Positions 1 through 8,229 of a DNA stretch of 50,002 nt are shown in pieces; positions within the stretch are counted from its first letter, which is position 1; each line of letters opens with the position of its first letter. Source of the DNA: Gammaproteobacteria bacterium (lineage in GTDB: Bacteria; Pseudomonadota; Gammaproteobacteria; Steroidobacterales; Woeseiaceae); assembly GCA_009937615.1 (NCBI GenBank), contig JAACFB010000028.1, positions 1-50,002 on the forward strand, given 5' to 3'. The notes below the pieces were generated by a model, which had not been told where the DNA came from, did not search any database, and was given only the letters and a program-made list of their open reading frames with translations. Both the position numbers and the translations under genes were made by a program.

Positions 1-31
1 AAGCCCTCGCCAGGGCCGATGGCGAGGGCTT
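1..31 (-). terminator. Probable intrinsic terminator of the EF-G2 gene
   Basis: Bases 1-11 and 21-31 form a perfect 11-bp inverted repeat (AAGCCCTCGCC / GGCGAGGGCTT) with a 9-nt loop. It lies 20 bp beyond the minus-strand EF-G stop codon. On the minus strand the hairpin ends in TT at the window edge, so the expected U-tract would lie outside the window and cannot be seen. Position and stem strength make a rho-independent terminator the natural reading. Confidence 0.75.
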
Positions 32-50
32 ATGGGCGATCGGTGTTCCG

Positions 51-2135
51 TTACTTGGCGGCCTTGCGTTCCCGCGTCTCTTTAATAACTTCGTCCGCGA
101 CGTTTTGCGGGCAGGGCGCATAGTGCGAGAACTCCATGGAGAACTGTCCGCGGCCTGACGTCATCGTGCGCAGGTGACCGATATAACCGAACATGTCCGC
201 CAGCGGCGCATCCGCTTTGACCCGAACACCGGTTACTCCAGCGTCCTGCGACTTGATCATGCCGCGACGCCGATTGAGGTCGCCGATGACATCACCGACA
301 TGGTCTTCGGGCGTGAAGACGTCGACCTTCATTATAGGTTCGAGCAGCTGCGGACCCGCCTTCGGTACGGACTGCCGATATGCTGCCTTGGTCGCGATCT
401 CGAAGGCGAGTGCCGACGAGTCGACGGCATGGAAGGCGCCGTCCAGCAACGTGAACTTGACGTCGAGCAACGGGAAACCGGCGAGTGTGCCTTCATCCAT
501 GCTGACCCTGAAAGCTTTCTCGATAGCGCTCCAGTACTCCCGGGGCACGTTGCCGCCCGTAACCAGTGACTCGAATTCGTAACCCGCATTTTTCTCGGCG
601 GGCTCGATACGGTAGTCGATGCGTCCGAACTGGCCAGAACCGCCCGATTGCTTCTTGTGGGTATAACTGTCTTCGACCATTTGCGTGATAGTTTCGCGAT
701 ACGCAACCTGGGGCTTGCCCATGGTCACATCGACCTTGTGCGTGCGCCTGAGAATGTCGACCTTGATGTCGAGATGCAGCTCGCCCATGCCTTTGATCAA
801 AGTCTCGCCGGAGTCTTCGTCAGTCGCAACCTGGAATGACGGATCCTCCTGCACCATCTTGTTCAACGCCACGCCCATCTTTTCGTTGCCGGCCTTATCC
901 TTGGGCGATATCGCAACCGATATCACTGGATCCGGAAACACCATTGGCTCCAGCGTCGCCGGATTATTCGCATCGGCGAGTGTGTGCCCGGTGCGGGTAT
1001 TTTTCATGCCGAGCAGGGCGACAATATCTCCAGCTTGCGCTGAATCAAGTTCCTCGCGGGAATCTGCATGCATCTCCACGATCCGGCCGATACGTTCTGT
1101 TTTGCCCGTGAATGTATTCAGGACGTTATCGCCCTTTTTAAGAGTGCCCGAGTAAATACGCGTGAACGTGAGGGCTCCGAAACGGTCGTCCATGATCTTG
1201 AACGCAAGCGCACGCAATGGCTTGGCCGGATCCACGATCGCGACACCGCCGGTCTCGTTACCTTCGAGGTCGATTTCCGGCTGTGGTTTGACCTCGGTCG
1301 GGTTGGGCAAATATTCAACTACTGCATTAAGAATATTCTGTATCCCTTTGTTTTTAAATGCTGAGCCACAGTAGGTCGGGAAAAAGTCGAGATTGATTGT
1401 GCCCTTGCGTATGCACCGTTTGAGATCTTCGATCGCGGTTTCGTTGCCGTCGAGATACTGCTCGAGCAGATCGTCGTCTTGCTCGACCGCCGTCTCAACC
1501 AGCTTTTCACGCCACTCCTCGACAAGCTCCTGCATGTCGTCCGGTACGTCCGTGATCTCGTAATCCTCCGGATCCTCCGAGGAATTCCAGATCCAGGCTT
1601 TGCGCGTCAGCAGGTCTACGACGCCCTTGAATTCATCCTCGATACCGATCGGCAGAACCATGACGAGCGGATTGGCACCCAATACGTCCTTGATCTGCTG
1701 GACTACGCGCATGAAATCAGCACCGATTCGGTCGAGTTTGTTGACGAATATGATCCGTGCTACCGCGGAATCATTGGCATAGCGCCAGTTCGTCTCCGAC
1801 TGTGGTTCGACACCACCGGATCCACAAAACACGCCCACGCCGCCGTCGAGAACCTTCAGGGAGCGATAGACCTCGATCGTAAAATCCACGTGCCCCGGCG
1901 TGTCGATGATGTTCAGCCGATGATTGTCCCACTCGCAGCTTGTGGCAGCGGACTGAATCGTGATGCCGCGCTCCTGCTCCTGCTCCATGAAGTCCGTGGT
2001 TGCCTCGCCATCATGGACCTCACCGGTGCGGTGAATCTTGCCCGTGAGCTTGAGAATACGCTCCGTCGTCGTTGTCTTGCCGGCATCCACATGGGCAAAA
2101 ATGCCGATGTTGCGGTATGTATTAAGGTCTTTCAT
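51..2135 (-). CDS. fusA: Elongation factor G, type 2 (EF-G2)
   Basis: This is a 694-aa translational GTPase that drives tRNA/mRNA translocation on the ribosome. The G1 loop AHVDAGKT is at residues 14-21, followed by RGITIQ (switch I), DTPGH (G3), NKLD (G4), then domains II-V ending in the EF-G C-terminal fold. Wording such as [14 protein letters not shown] and [20 protein letters not shown] matches the second EF-G paralogue of gammaproteobacteria (P. aeruginosa/Vibrio EF-G2) as I recall it, and the gene is not in a str operon beside tufA or rpsL. The frame stays open upstream to about 2411, but ATG at 2135 ([11 protein letters not shown]) is the family start. A separate canonical fusA elsewhere in the genome is expected. 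The division of labour between EF-G paralogues, such as recycling or slow growth, cannot be read from sequence. Confidence 0.93.
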   Translation of the reverse strand: MKDLNTYRNIGIFAHVDAGKTTTTERILKLTGKIHRTGEVHDGEATTDFMEQEQERGITIQSAATSCEWDNHRLNIIDTPGHVDFTIEVYRSLKVLDGGVGVFCGSGGVEPQSETNWRYANDSAVARIIFVNKLDRIGADFMRVVQQIKDVLGANPLVMVLPIGIEDEFKGVVDLLTRKAWIWNSSEDPEDYEITDVPDDMQELVEEWREKLVETAVEQDDDLLEQYLDGNETAIEDLKRCIRKGTINLDFFPTYCGSAFKNKGIQNILNAVVEYLPNPTEVKPQPEIDLEGNETGGVAIVDPAKPLRALAFKIMDDRFGALTFTRIYSGTLKKGDNVLNTFTGKTERIGRIVEMHADSREELDSAQAGDIVALLGMKNTRTGHTLADANNPATLEPMVFPDPVISVAISPKDKAGNEKMGVALNKMVQEDPSFQVATDEDSGETLIKGMGELHLDIKVDILRRTHKVDVTMGKPQVAYRETITQMVEDSYTHKKQSGGSGQFGRIDYRIEPAEKNAGYEFESLVTGGNVPREYWSAIEKAFRVSMDEGTLAGFPLLDVKFTLLDGAFHAVDSSALAFEIATKAAYRQSVPKAGPQLLEPIMKVDVFTPEDHVGDVIGDLNRRRGMIKSQDAGVTGVRVKADAPLADMFGYIGHLRTMTSGRGQFSMEFSHYAPCPQNVADEVIKETRERKAAK

Positions 2136-2471
2136 TTCGATAACTCTGTCGTTTTCCAGTATCTGCAACCACTCGATTAATATCTCCAGCCATCGCTCTG
2201 ACCTTGCCGTTGAGCAATCGCGAACAAACAACGAAGATGGGTGCAACCAATCCTTGCCAGTCCTGAGGCGCCCCGAATTTGCGCAACTACAGCATCCATT
2301 CGGGTCTGACGGGCTAACGGCCGCGGATAATAGCAGCGCGCAAGCACTTGAACCAGCGAATTTTCCGGGAAAACTGCCGCCTGTCGCAGATGGGGGCGTG
2401 CGGATCGCCAATCAAGGGCCTGTTACACGGATTTTCGGTGCCCGACAGCCTATGATTCGTCGCCTCGGCTA
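2136..2471. other. Divergent intergenic region between EF-G2 and the pilin accessory gene
   Basis: These 336 bp hold no convincing gene; the open frames here extend the EF-G reading frame or are short. Bases 2361-2373 are a perfect palindrome TTTTCCGGGAAAA (six-base arms around one G), which could be a protein-binding site. A minus-strand -10-like TATTAT lies at 2327-2332 without a good -35. It would give EF-G2 a leader of roughly 180 nt. No riboswitch or ncRNA fold was recognised. Confidence 0.4.
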
Positions 2472-3227
2472 ATGCAGAGAGCGCTTTTGAGTAAATATCA
2501 GGCATTCCGGCGGCGTCTTGTGCCCACCCTGATCACGTTGCTGATAGCGGCCGCCGTGATTCGCTTGCTGTGGTTTCCGGGGCCGTATTTCAGTCTTTCC
2601 GGGATTGGCCCGTTGGTGCTCATCATGATCGCCGTAAATCTGATCATCGGGCCTGGGTTGACCGCCCTTGTCTACAGGGAAGGCAAGCCGGGTCTGAAGT
2701 TCGATTTGATGGCAATTGCCGTGGTCGAGCTAGTTGCCCTCGGCTGGGCCTGCCACGCGATCTACCTGCGGCAGCCCGTTTACGCCGTGTTCGCCGTGGA
2801 TCGGTTCGAAGTCGTTGCGGCCGCGGAGATCGATCGCACACAAATTGCTGACCCGAAGCTAAGGAGTCGGCCGGGACACGAGCCCCGGCTTGTGTTTGCA
2901 GAGGTGCCGACCGACCAGGACAAGTTGAACAAGCTGCTTGACGACGTACTGCACCTTGGCCTGCCAGACATCGATCGGCAGCCTGAGTTCTGGAGGCCCT
3001 ACGCGTCGGGCATCGTCGTGGTCAAGTCGCAGTCGCGTCCACTCACAGATCTTTTGCAGCCCGGAGACAGCCGATCGAAGCGCGTAAAGGGGTGGTTACG
3101 GAGAAACGACGCCAGTGCGGGTGATTACGTCTATCTGCCACTGCGTGCGAAAGTCCGCGATGCCGCAATGATCGTGCATGCCGATATCGGCTACCCGGTT
3201 GGCGTGCTCGATGTCGACCCGTGGTGA
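2472..3227 (+). CDS. TfpX/TfpZ-type type IV pilin accessory membrane protein
   Basis: A 251-aa inner-membrane protein. The N-terminus has three to four hydrophobic helices (about residues 17-35, 44-65, 75-95), and the rest is a periplasmic-type domain. Signature stretches FPGPYFSLSG, VNLIIGPGLTALVYREGKPGLKFDL and VYAVFAVDRFEVVAAAEID are those of TfpX/TfpZ accessory proteins, which are encoded beside particular pilA alleles and influence assembly of their cognate pilin. No pilin gene is present here: the neighbours are EF-G2 (divergent) and a zinc protease (convergent), so the gene is an orphan in this window. TfpX and TfpZ cannot be told apart confidently by eye. Start is the ATG at 2472; a second ATG-led start slightly downstream is less likely. 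Confidence 0.8.
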   Translation: MQRALLSKYQAFRRRLVPTLITLLIAAAVIRLLWFPGPYFSLSGIGPLVLIMIAVNLIIGPGLTALVYREGKPGLKFDLMAIAVVELVALGWACHAIYLRQPVYAVFAVDRFEVVAAAEIDRTQIADPKLRSRPGHEPRLVFAEVPTDQDKLNKLLDDVLHLGLPDIDRQPEFWRPYASGIVVVKSQSRPLTDLLQPGDSRSKRVKGWLRRNDASAGDYVYLPLRAKVRDAAMIVHADIGYPVGVLDVDPW

Positions 3228-3315
3228 GATACAGTTTTTGCCCAGGCTGTTTGCGTGCGCCCGAACCTGACCAGAGAATCGCGAAAGCTTGTCATCCGTA
3301 AAACACCTGCGGAAG

Positions 3316-3999
3316 TCAGCGTCGTAGAATTGCCCACCAGCGCGCGATATTGAGCAGACTCATCAATGAGGCTGAGACATAGGTCAGGGCTGCGGCTTTC
3401 AACAATCTCCGAGCGTGCCGCCGGTCTGGAGTTTTCAGGATACGGTACTCGTCAAGCATCGGCAGCGCACGAGCAAAGCTGGCGTTGAACTCGGTTGGCA
3501 GCGTTGCGAAATGTACGAGCGTCGACGTTGCAAGCGTGCAGAATCCCGCCGCAAACATCAGCACGCCGAGTCCGGGTACTCGCGTCAAGGCGCCGATAAA
3601 CGGCGAAATGAGCAGCACGCCCGCACCGAGCTTTTCGATGTTACGGCTGGCGCGAACCAGCTGGCTGCGAATTTTAAGTGGTGCGTAGCCCTCGTGGTCC
3701 TGAAGAGCGTGTCCGACTTCATGTGCGGCCACCGTGATCGCCGTCAGCGATCGGCCGTCGAATTTGTCGGGAGTGAGGCGGACGGCTTTGGCCTCCGGGT
3801 CGTAGTGATCTCCATCCGGCGTCGATTCGACAACGACATCGGTCAGCCCGTGCTTGTCAAGCAGGTGGCGGGCGAGCTGTGCGCCCGTTCCCGAATATCG
3901 ATCGGCCGGCACGCTGTAGCGCTCAAGCACCCGGCGGACCCAAAGTCCGGGCCCGAATATGATCGCGGCGATTGCGATGATAAAGATGATGACCGTCAT
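3316..3999 (-). CDS. YugP-family zinc-dependent membrane metalloprotease
   Basis: A 227-aa member of the neutral zinc metallopeptidase family typified by B. subtilis YugP. It has an N-terminal membrane helix (residues about 2-20), the zincin motif HEVGH at 93-97, two to three central hydrophobic segments (about 115-165), the family EFNAS segment carrying the likely third zinc ligand Glu, and a final hydrophobic stretch near 205-222. ATG at 3999 puts the membrane helix at the N-terminus; an upstream in-frame ATG (4035) would add 12 polar residues and is less likely. It is convergent with the pilin accessory gene. Physiological substrates of the family are not established. Confidence 0.85.
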   Translation of the reverse strand: MTVIIFIIAIAAIIFGPGLWVRRVLERYSVPADRYSGTGAQLARHLLDKHGLTDVVVESTPDGDHYDPEAKAVRLTPDKFDGRSLTAITVAAHEVGHALQDHEGYAPLKIRSQLVRASRNIEKLGAGVLLISPFIGALTRVPGLGVLMFAAGFCTLATSTLVHFATLPTEFNASFARALPMLDEYRILKTPDRRHARRLLKAAALTYVSASLMSLLNIARWWAILRR

Positions 4000-4116
4000 G
4001 TCTGCATGGTATCGCGCCTTTGGTCCTGGCTGCACGCGACAGTCTGTCGCGGAAAAAGAATTCTGATTGCAAATCGAGTATCTTCAGCGCTTGCCAGGAA
4101 CCGGTGAGTCGGGCGC

Positions 4117-5889
4117 GTGACTTCAGACCAGCTACAGCTATTCGGCCTTTTGTTTTTTGTCTTTGTCTTCCTTGTCTGGGGGAGGTGGCGTTACGATCTT
4201 GTAGCCTTCGTTGCACTGCTCGCGGCACTGCTGATGGGCCTCGTGCCAAAAGAGCAGGCTTTCTCGGGATTCGGTCATCCGGCGACGGTCATTATCGCGC
4301 TGGTATTGATTGTGAGCCGTGGCTTGTCGAACTCGGGCGTCATCGAAATGTTGGCCCGCTATTTTGTCGATGCGGGCAGGCGGCTCGCAGCTCATGTTGC
4401 GATCATGTCGGGTCTGGCGGCTGCGCTGTCGGCGGTCATGAATAACGTTGCGGCACTGGCGCTGCTGATGCCCCTCGATCTCCAGGCCTCGAAAAAGAGC
4501 GGGCGCAGCCCGTCCCTCTCGCTGATGCCGTTGTCTTTTGCGTCGATTCTTGGCGGCATGGTGACGTTGATAGGCACGCCGCCCAATATTGTCGTTGCGG
4601 AATTCAGGGGGGATGCGCTTGGGGAGTCCTACCGAATGTTCGACTTCGCTCCGGTCGGTCTGGCGTGCGCGGTGGTCGGTGTTGCCTACGTCGCGTTGAT
4701 CGGCTGGCGATTGCTGCCGGCCGATCGCCAGTCCCAAGACGCCGCCAAGGACCTGTTTGATCTTGCCGACTACATTGCCGAAGCCCGTGTACCGGAAGGC
4801 TCCGACATAATCGGGCGCAAGGTTCGCGACCTGGACGAACTCGCCGAGAAAAGCGATGTGGAAATTATCGGTCTTATTCGTCGCGGGCGCCGGCTGCCGG
4901 GACTTGCACGCGTTGCAGAGATCAAGGCCGATGACATCCTTGTCATCGAGGCCAGCCCGGAGAGCCTCGAAGAAGCTCTGGGCACGCTTAAGCTTGACTA
5001 TGTCGGTAAGGGAGACGGGCAGCTCGGCGACGAGGAACTGACACTGAGCGAGGCCGTTGTTCCCGAGTCGTCCCGGCTCGCGGGGCGCTCGGCGACATCG
5101 ATCCGGATGCTTTATCGTTACGGCGTGGCTCTGGTTGGAGTCTCCAGGCAGGGCAGGCGGTTTCGGGAAAACCTGCGAAAGCTCGTGCTGCAGCCTGGAG
5201 ATGTCCTGTTGCTTCTCGGTCACGAGGAGAGGCTCGCAGACGTTACGGGACGACTGGGCCTTCTGCCGCTCGCCGATCGCGGGCAACGAGTCATCCAGCG
5301 TAATAAGGCATGGCTGGCGGTCGGCCTGTTCGGAGCGGCGATCGTCGCGGCCAGTGTCGGTTTCGTCTATCTGCCGATTGCCCTTGGCTGCGTGGTCGCG
5401 GGTTACCTGATTTTCAACATCGTACCGGTGCGCGAGGTCTACGACTCGGTAGAGTGGCCCGTTATCGTGCTGCTTGGGTCGATGATTCCGATCGGCTCCG
5501 CTCTGCAGGATACGGGCGGCACGACCCTGATTGCAGCCGGGATTATCGACCTCGCGTCCGGATTGTCCCCGGCCTTCGTACTCGGACTTCTTGTCGTCAT
5601 CACGATGACTTTGTCCGACGTGATGAATAACACGGCGACGGCCGTTATTGCCGCGCCCATCGCGATTGAACTGGCGGGGCGCCTTGGCGTCAGCCCGGAT
5701 CCGTTTCTGATGGGAGTCGCCGTGGCCGCATCCTGCGCTTTCCTTACGCCGATTGGACACAAGAACAATACGCTGATCATGGGCCCGGGTGGTTATCGAT
5801 TCGCCGACTACTGGCGCATGGGTTTGCCGCTGGAGATCCTCATCATCGTCATTTCGGTGCCGACTATTCTCTTCGTATGGCCACTTTAG
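4117..5889 (+). CDS. SLC13/DASS-type permease with two RCK_C domains
   Basis: A 590-aa transporter. Two homologous membrane halves flank a soluble middle region of about 190 residues. The paired SLC13 signature helices are visible as MNNVAALALLMP (about residue 109) and MNNTATAVIAAP (about 506), with TLIGTPPN in the first half. The middle region contains two TrkA-C/RCK_C-like units (about 222-290 and 310-390), each ending in a hydrophobic beta pattern such as ADDILVIEA and PGDVLLLLG. In the family such domains probably sense a ligand and gate transport. Members carry dicarboxylates, sulfate or other anions with Na+; the substrate here cannot be assigned. The start is GTG at 4117. No ATG gives a better N-terminus. 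Confidence 0.85.
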   Translation: MTSDQLQLFGLLFFVFVFLVWGRWRYDLVAFVALLAALLMGLVPKEQAFSGFGHPATVIIALVLIVSRGLSNSGVIEMLARYFVDAGRRLAAHVAIMSGLAAALSAVMNNVAALALLMPLDLQASKKSGRSPSLSLMPLSFASILGGMVTLIGTPPNIVVAEFRGDALGESYRMFDFAPVGLACAVVGVAYVALIGWRLLPADRQSQDAAKDLFDLADYIAEARVPEGSDIIGRKVRDLDELAEKSDVEIIGLIRRGRRLPGLARVAEIKADDILVIEASPESLEEALGTLKLDYVGKGDGQLGDEELTLSEAVVPESSRLAGRSATSIRMLYRYGVALVGVSRQGRRFRENLRKLVLQPGDVLLLLGHEERLADVTGRLGLLPLADRGQRVIQRNKAWLAVGLFGAAIVAASVGFVYLPIALGCVVAGYLIFNIVPVREVYDSVEWPVIVLLGSMIPIGSALQDTGGTTLIAAGIIDLASGLSPAFVLGLLVVITMTLSDVMNNTATAVIAAPIAIELAGRLGVSPDPFLMGVAVAASCAFLTPIGHKNNTLIMGPGGYRFADYWRMGLPLEILIIVISVPTILFVWPL

Positions 5890-6056
5890 AGTCATTCGTT
5901 TCGGTGACGCTTATGTAACCTTGCTGTCGCAGATTCCCTGAATTGTGCGTCAGAATGTGACACCGAGAGCGTTTGTGAACGGCACGGCCTCAATTCGCTA
6001 GCGCCTAAGTGCCTGATTCTTTACGTAACGATCCATTTTCCTCCTGCCTGCCGGCT

Positions 6057-6072
6057 TGGCACAGGGCTTGCA
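6057..6072 (+). promoter_or_regulatory. Sigma-54 (RpoN) -24/-12 promoter
   Basis: Bases 6057-6072 read TGGCACAGGGCTTGCA. This matches the RpoN consensus TGGCAC-N5-TTGCA and has the invariant GG (6058-6059) and GC (6070-6071) separated by exactly 10 bases. Transcription would begin near 6083, about 54 nt before the ATG of the 77-aa gene at 6137. Sigma-54 promoters need an enhancer-binding activator; none is encoded in this window and its binding site was not identified. Confidence 0.7.
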
Positions 6073-6136
6073 ACATTTCTTCCGTGATTCCGCGTTGAAT
6101 CCAAATGCCACCTAACGGTCAGGAACGGAGGGAGTT

Positions 6137-6370
6137 ATGGAGCAGGCACTAATTCAGGATTGGACCGACAGCCAGGTGATCCTCAGGTCAGGCGAGGAGC
6201 GCAACGTCAAATATCGCGTCTTCAAGGACGGTGGTGTCCTGTACCAGGAGATCTGCGAGGCTGACGGCGCGCCCATTCACACGCTGGAAATGCCGGAGGG
6301 CGTGAGGCTCGATCAAAAGAGCTACGAGGTCATGCTGCGATATGTGCTTCTGGATGTCGTTGCGGCTTAG
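6137..6370 (+). CDS. 77-aa uncharacterised protein behind a sigma-54 promoter
   Basis: A 77-residue soluble, acidic protein with no signal peptide, membrane segment or cysteine pair; its single Cys is near residue 40. A strong Shine-Dalgarno (GGAGGGAG) sits just upstream of the ATG, and a sigma-54 -24/-12 element lies 65 bp upstream, so it is very likely expressed. The predicted make-up is beta-strands in the first half (SQVILRSGEERNVKYRVF) and a helical end. I do not recognise the family. Standing alone behind an RpoN promoter suggests a role conditional on nitrogen, surface or stress regulation, which is inference only. Confidence 0.75.
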   Translation: MEQALIQDWTDSQVILRSGEERNVKYRVFKDGGVLYQEICEADGAPIHTLEMPEGVRLDQKSYEVMLRYVLLDVVAA

Positions 6371-6509
6371 ACGCCGTGCATCCGTCCCGTCCGAAATTCC
6401 GGCGGTTCATACGGATATTTTTATGGGTTGTTTGGGTCTAAGCTTACGCTGAAGGAAAAAAGAGTGGAAAATTGGTCACCGGATTTGACCCCTCGACCGG
6501 AGCAAAATA

Positions 6510-6851
6510 ATGAGCAACGACAACCCCACCATCGAAAACGCATCACTTGACGAAGAACACCCGGCAATTGAAGAAAACCTGAAGTCGCGGTCGACATGGC
6601 TGCGCGGACTATTCATGTTGCTCTGCTGTGCGCTTTTGTCTCTCGCGGGATTCGTCGGTAGCTTCGTCGTCGTACTCGGCTTCTTGTGGGTATTGTTTAC
6701 CGGAGAGAAGAACCGCCAGTTGCAGCAGGCAGGGCAGAGTATTGCGACGTATGTCTATGAGATAGCCCGTTTTCTGACCTTTAATACCGAAGCGATGCCA
6801 TTTCCTTTCGGCGGTTCCTGGCCGTCTGGCAAGCCGGAACACACTGACTGA
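6510..6851 (+). CDS. DUF4389 domain membrane protein
   Basis: A 113-aa protein matching DUF4389 as remembered: a charged N-terminal tail, the SRSTWLRGLFMLL entry into a hydrophobic hairpin (about residues 32-63), FLWVLFTGEKNRQL after the second helix, and YVYEIARFLTFNTEAMPFPF before a short C-terminus. It is probably an inner-membrane protein with two helices. The family has no known function but is common in gammaproteobacteria. GGAG lies 8 nt before the ATG. A tail-to-tail RHH unit follows. Confidence 0.85.
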   Translation: MSNDNPTIENASLDEEHPAIEENLKSRSTWLRGLFMLLCCALLSLAGFVGSFVVVLGFLWVLFTGEKNRQLQQAGQSIATYVYEIARFLTFNTEAMPFPFGGSWPSGKPEHTD

Positions 6852-6919
6852 TCAAGGTCTGGCTCCGCTATAAGGCGGACACGTACGTCAGGACTTCTCT
6901 GAAAGGGGTTCGAGAGCGT

Positions 6920-7174
6920 TCAGATCGACAGCTCCCGCTGTCCGGGCTGCCAGTGGGTCAGGTTGATATGCGCGCCGCCAACGCCGAGTTTACGCACCCA
7001 TTTTGCAGCGGCGTCGAGCGTCACCCAGGTCTTCACTTTGCCTTTTCTCGTTTCGGCCGCAATAGCACCGTTGGGCGTCTTGGCCTCGACATGAAAACGA
7101 GCCCCCGTTGCAATGATACTGATGTTTTTTATCGCCCCGGCTGCAACCATCGCTCTCAACATTCGTTCATCCAT
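6920..7174 (-). CDS. Second gene of an RHH two-gene unit, function unknown
   Basis: An 84-aa basic protein that overlaps the end of the upstream RHH gene by 8 nt (7167-7174), so the two are translationally coupled. It has a short N-terminal helix (MDERMLRAMVAAGAIK), then strand-like segments (ISIIATGARFHVEAK, GAIAAETRKGKVKTWVTL), then a helix (DAAAKWVRKLGV). The layout resembles small partition-associated proteins encoded beside RHH proteins on plasmids, but I am not certain of that family. A toxin partner is an alternative; no nuclease or kinase motif is seen. The operator upstream of the pair supports autoregulated co-expression. Confidence 0.7.
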   Translation of the reverse strand: MDERMLRAMVAAGAIKNISIIATGARFHVEAKTPNGAIAAETRKGKVKTWVTLDAAAKWVRKLGVGGAHINLTHWQPGQRELSI

Positions 7175-7361
7175 TCTCGTTCCCCGGAAAAAGGTCGGAC
7201 TGCTCGGGTATCGTGATGCCTTCCTGATCGCAGTGGCGGCGAATCAGCATCTCGACCATGTTGGCGACGCTACGGTGTTCGCGACTTGCCGCCTCTCGCA
7301 CTGCATCTTTGATTGCAGGATTGATGCGCAGGTTGAGTGTGGAAATCTTGGTTTTCGGCAT
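7167..7361 (-). CDS. Ribbon-helix-helix (CopG/Arc-type) DNA-binding protein
   Basis: A 64-aa protein with the RHH pattern: a short beta strand (ISTLNLRI, residues 6-13) followed by two helices (NPAIKDAVREAASREH and SVANMVEMLIRRHC), then a polar tail. Such proteins dimerise through the strand and bind palindromic operators, typically as antitoxins or autorepressors. The gene starts at 7361 directly beside a 9-bp inverted repeat that brackets its promoter, and it overlaps the following 84-aa gene by 8 nt. The predicted transcription start is at or one base before the ATG, so the mRNA may be leaderless. Antitoxin function is a hypothesis; DNA binding is well supported. Confidence 0.85.
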   Translation of the reverse strand: MPKTKISTLNLRINPAIKDAVREAASREHRSVANMVEMLIRRHCDQEGITIPEQSDLFPGNENG

Positions 7362-7400
7362 GCGTTACATTATATAGTATTAATAACGTAAATGTAACGC
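7362..7400 (-). promoter_or_regulatory. Promoter with sandwiching inverted-repeat operator for the RHH unit
   Basis: GCGTTACAT (7362-7370) and ATGTAACGC (7392-7400) are a perfect 9-bp inverted repeat with a 21-bp spacer. On the minus strand the -10 TATAAT occupies 7369-7374 and a -35-like GTTACA occupies 7393-7398, 18 bp apart. One repeat arm therefore covers the -35 and the other covers the end of the -10 and +1. The predicted +1 is 7362, one base before the ATG. This is the architecture expected for autorepression by the RHH protein. Confidence 0.7.
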
Positions 7401-7412
7401 ACTTTACAGTTT

Positions 7413-7438
7413 CGTGACCAGTCATTGCACAGGTCACG
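7413..7438. repeat. 7-bp inverted repeat upstream of the 143-aa gene
   Basis: CGTGACC (7413-7419) and GGTCACG (7432-7438) are perfect inverted arms with a 12-nt loop. A further GTCACG copy lies about 15 bp on, after GTAATTTTT. The arms could be an operator for the divergent intergenic region or, with the T-run, a plus-strand terminator-like hairpin; no transcript that would need terminating is evident. Confidence 0.4.
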
Positions 7439-7472
7439 GTAATTTTTGTCACGATAAGCTACGGTTTTCGCC

Positions 7473-7904
7473 ATGACCATCGATTTCTTCAGCCGCAACT
7501 GGGCCATCGTGATCGCCGGGGCCTTTGGCCTGTTGATAGGGCTATTCGTTGCGTACCGGGCCTATAACGATTCGTCCCGCGGGCAGCTGCGTGCCAATGT
7601 GATCCGGCTCAAGCAAAGGTATCGACAGCTGGTGAAGGCGCATACAGCGGTACAAGGCGCGACTGAGAGCCTAAAACGGCTGCAGAGCAGGAAAGATTCG
7701 GTAAAGCCAAGTCGGCTGCGCGAGGCAGCTGAGGCCGTTGAGGACGCCGCGGCACTGCAAAAAATTGCCGAAGACCAGGTGCTGATTGCCGAGAATCACG
7801 TTCGCAAAGTCATACTCGCCGAGTTTCCGCCCAGGCACCATGAAGCGCTACGCAAGAAATATCTTCAGCGCCCCCGGCACGATACGGGACCATTTACATT
7901 CTGA
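7473..7904 (+). CDS. Membrane-anchored coiled-coil protein, uncharacterised
   Basis: A 143-aa protein with one N-terminal membrane helix (about residues 8-29, WAIVIAGAFGLLIGLFVAYR). A long charged helical region (about 35-120), rich in Arg, Lys, Glu and Gln at coiled-coil spacing, follows and probably lies in the cytoplasm because of flanking positive charge. The C-terminus is basic. I do not recognise a named family. No good Shine-Dalgarno precedes the ATG. It is divergent from the RHH unit and could share regulatory sites with it. Confidence 0.7.
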   Translation: MTIDFFSRNWAIVIAGAFGLLIGLFVAYRAYNDSSRGQLRANVIRLKQRYRQLVKAHTAVQGATESLKRLQSRKDSVKPSRLREAAEAVEDAAALQKIAEDQVLIAENHVRKVILAEFPPRHHEALRKKYLQRPRHDTGPFTF

Positions 7905-8011
7905 CCCGCTCACCGTCAGATGAACCGGCACAGCGCCCGCTGTACGTAAAATTACCGATGTTCTCGAAATTGCGTATCGTCTAATGTCCCGAAAAGTTTA
8001 GAGGGTCCCCG

Positions 8012-8116
8012 ATGGAGACATATATTTTTGTGGCTTGCATGGTCTTTGGTGTAGCCGCCGTTGCCATGCTCGCGTTCACGTTGCTCATGATTGCCCTCGG
8101 GCGTGTCAAGGTCTGA
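8012..8116 (+). CDS. 34-aa single-pass membrane peptide (small ORF)
   Basis: A short frame encodes 34 residues beginning METYIFVACMVFG and ending LGRVKV, almost entirely one hydrophobic helix with a basic tail, a typical small inner-membrane protein. GAGG lies at 8001-8004, 7 nt before the ATG, an appropriate Shine-Dalgarno. There is no homology I can name. Its position between two other small membrane proteins and its ribosome-binding site are the only support, so it is tentative. Confidence 0.5.
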   Translation: METYIFVACMVFGVAAVAMLAFTLLMIALGRVKV

Positions 8117-8229
8117 ATTGACTGGTTCGGGTCGTCTGATCCGGTAAATTCAGCTCGTCCTTCGCGCTCGCGGGGGTATTCCAGTGGTCGCGGAAAACAC
8201 TGTGTATTCAGCAGTGCTATATTGCGTCC

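Noticed and set aside
4138..5895. Long open frame of 585 codons on the minus strand opposite the SLC13 permease
   Set aside because: It is rich in Arg, His, Asp and Gln with no membrane or domain pattern, and lies exactly antisense to a gene with clear family motifs. It is a composition shadow.
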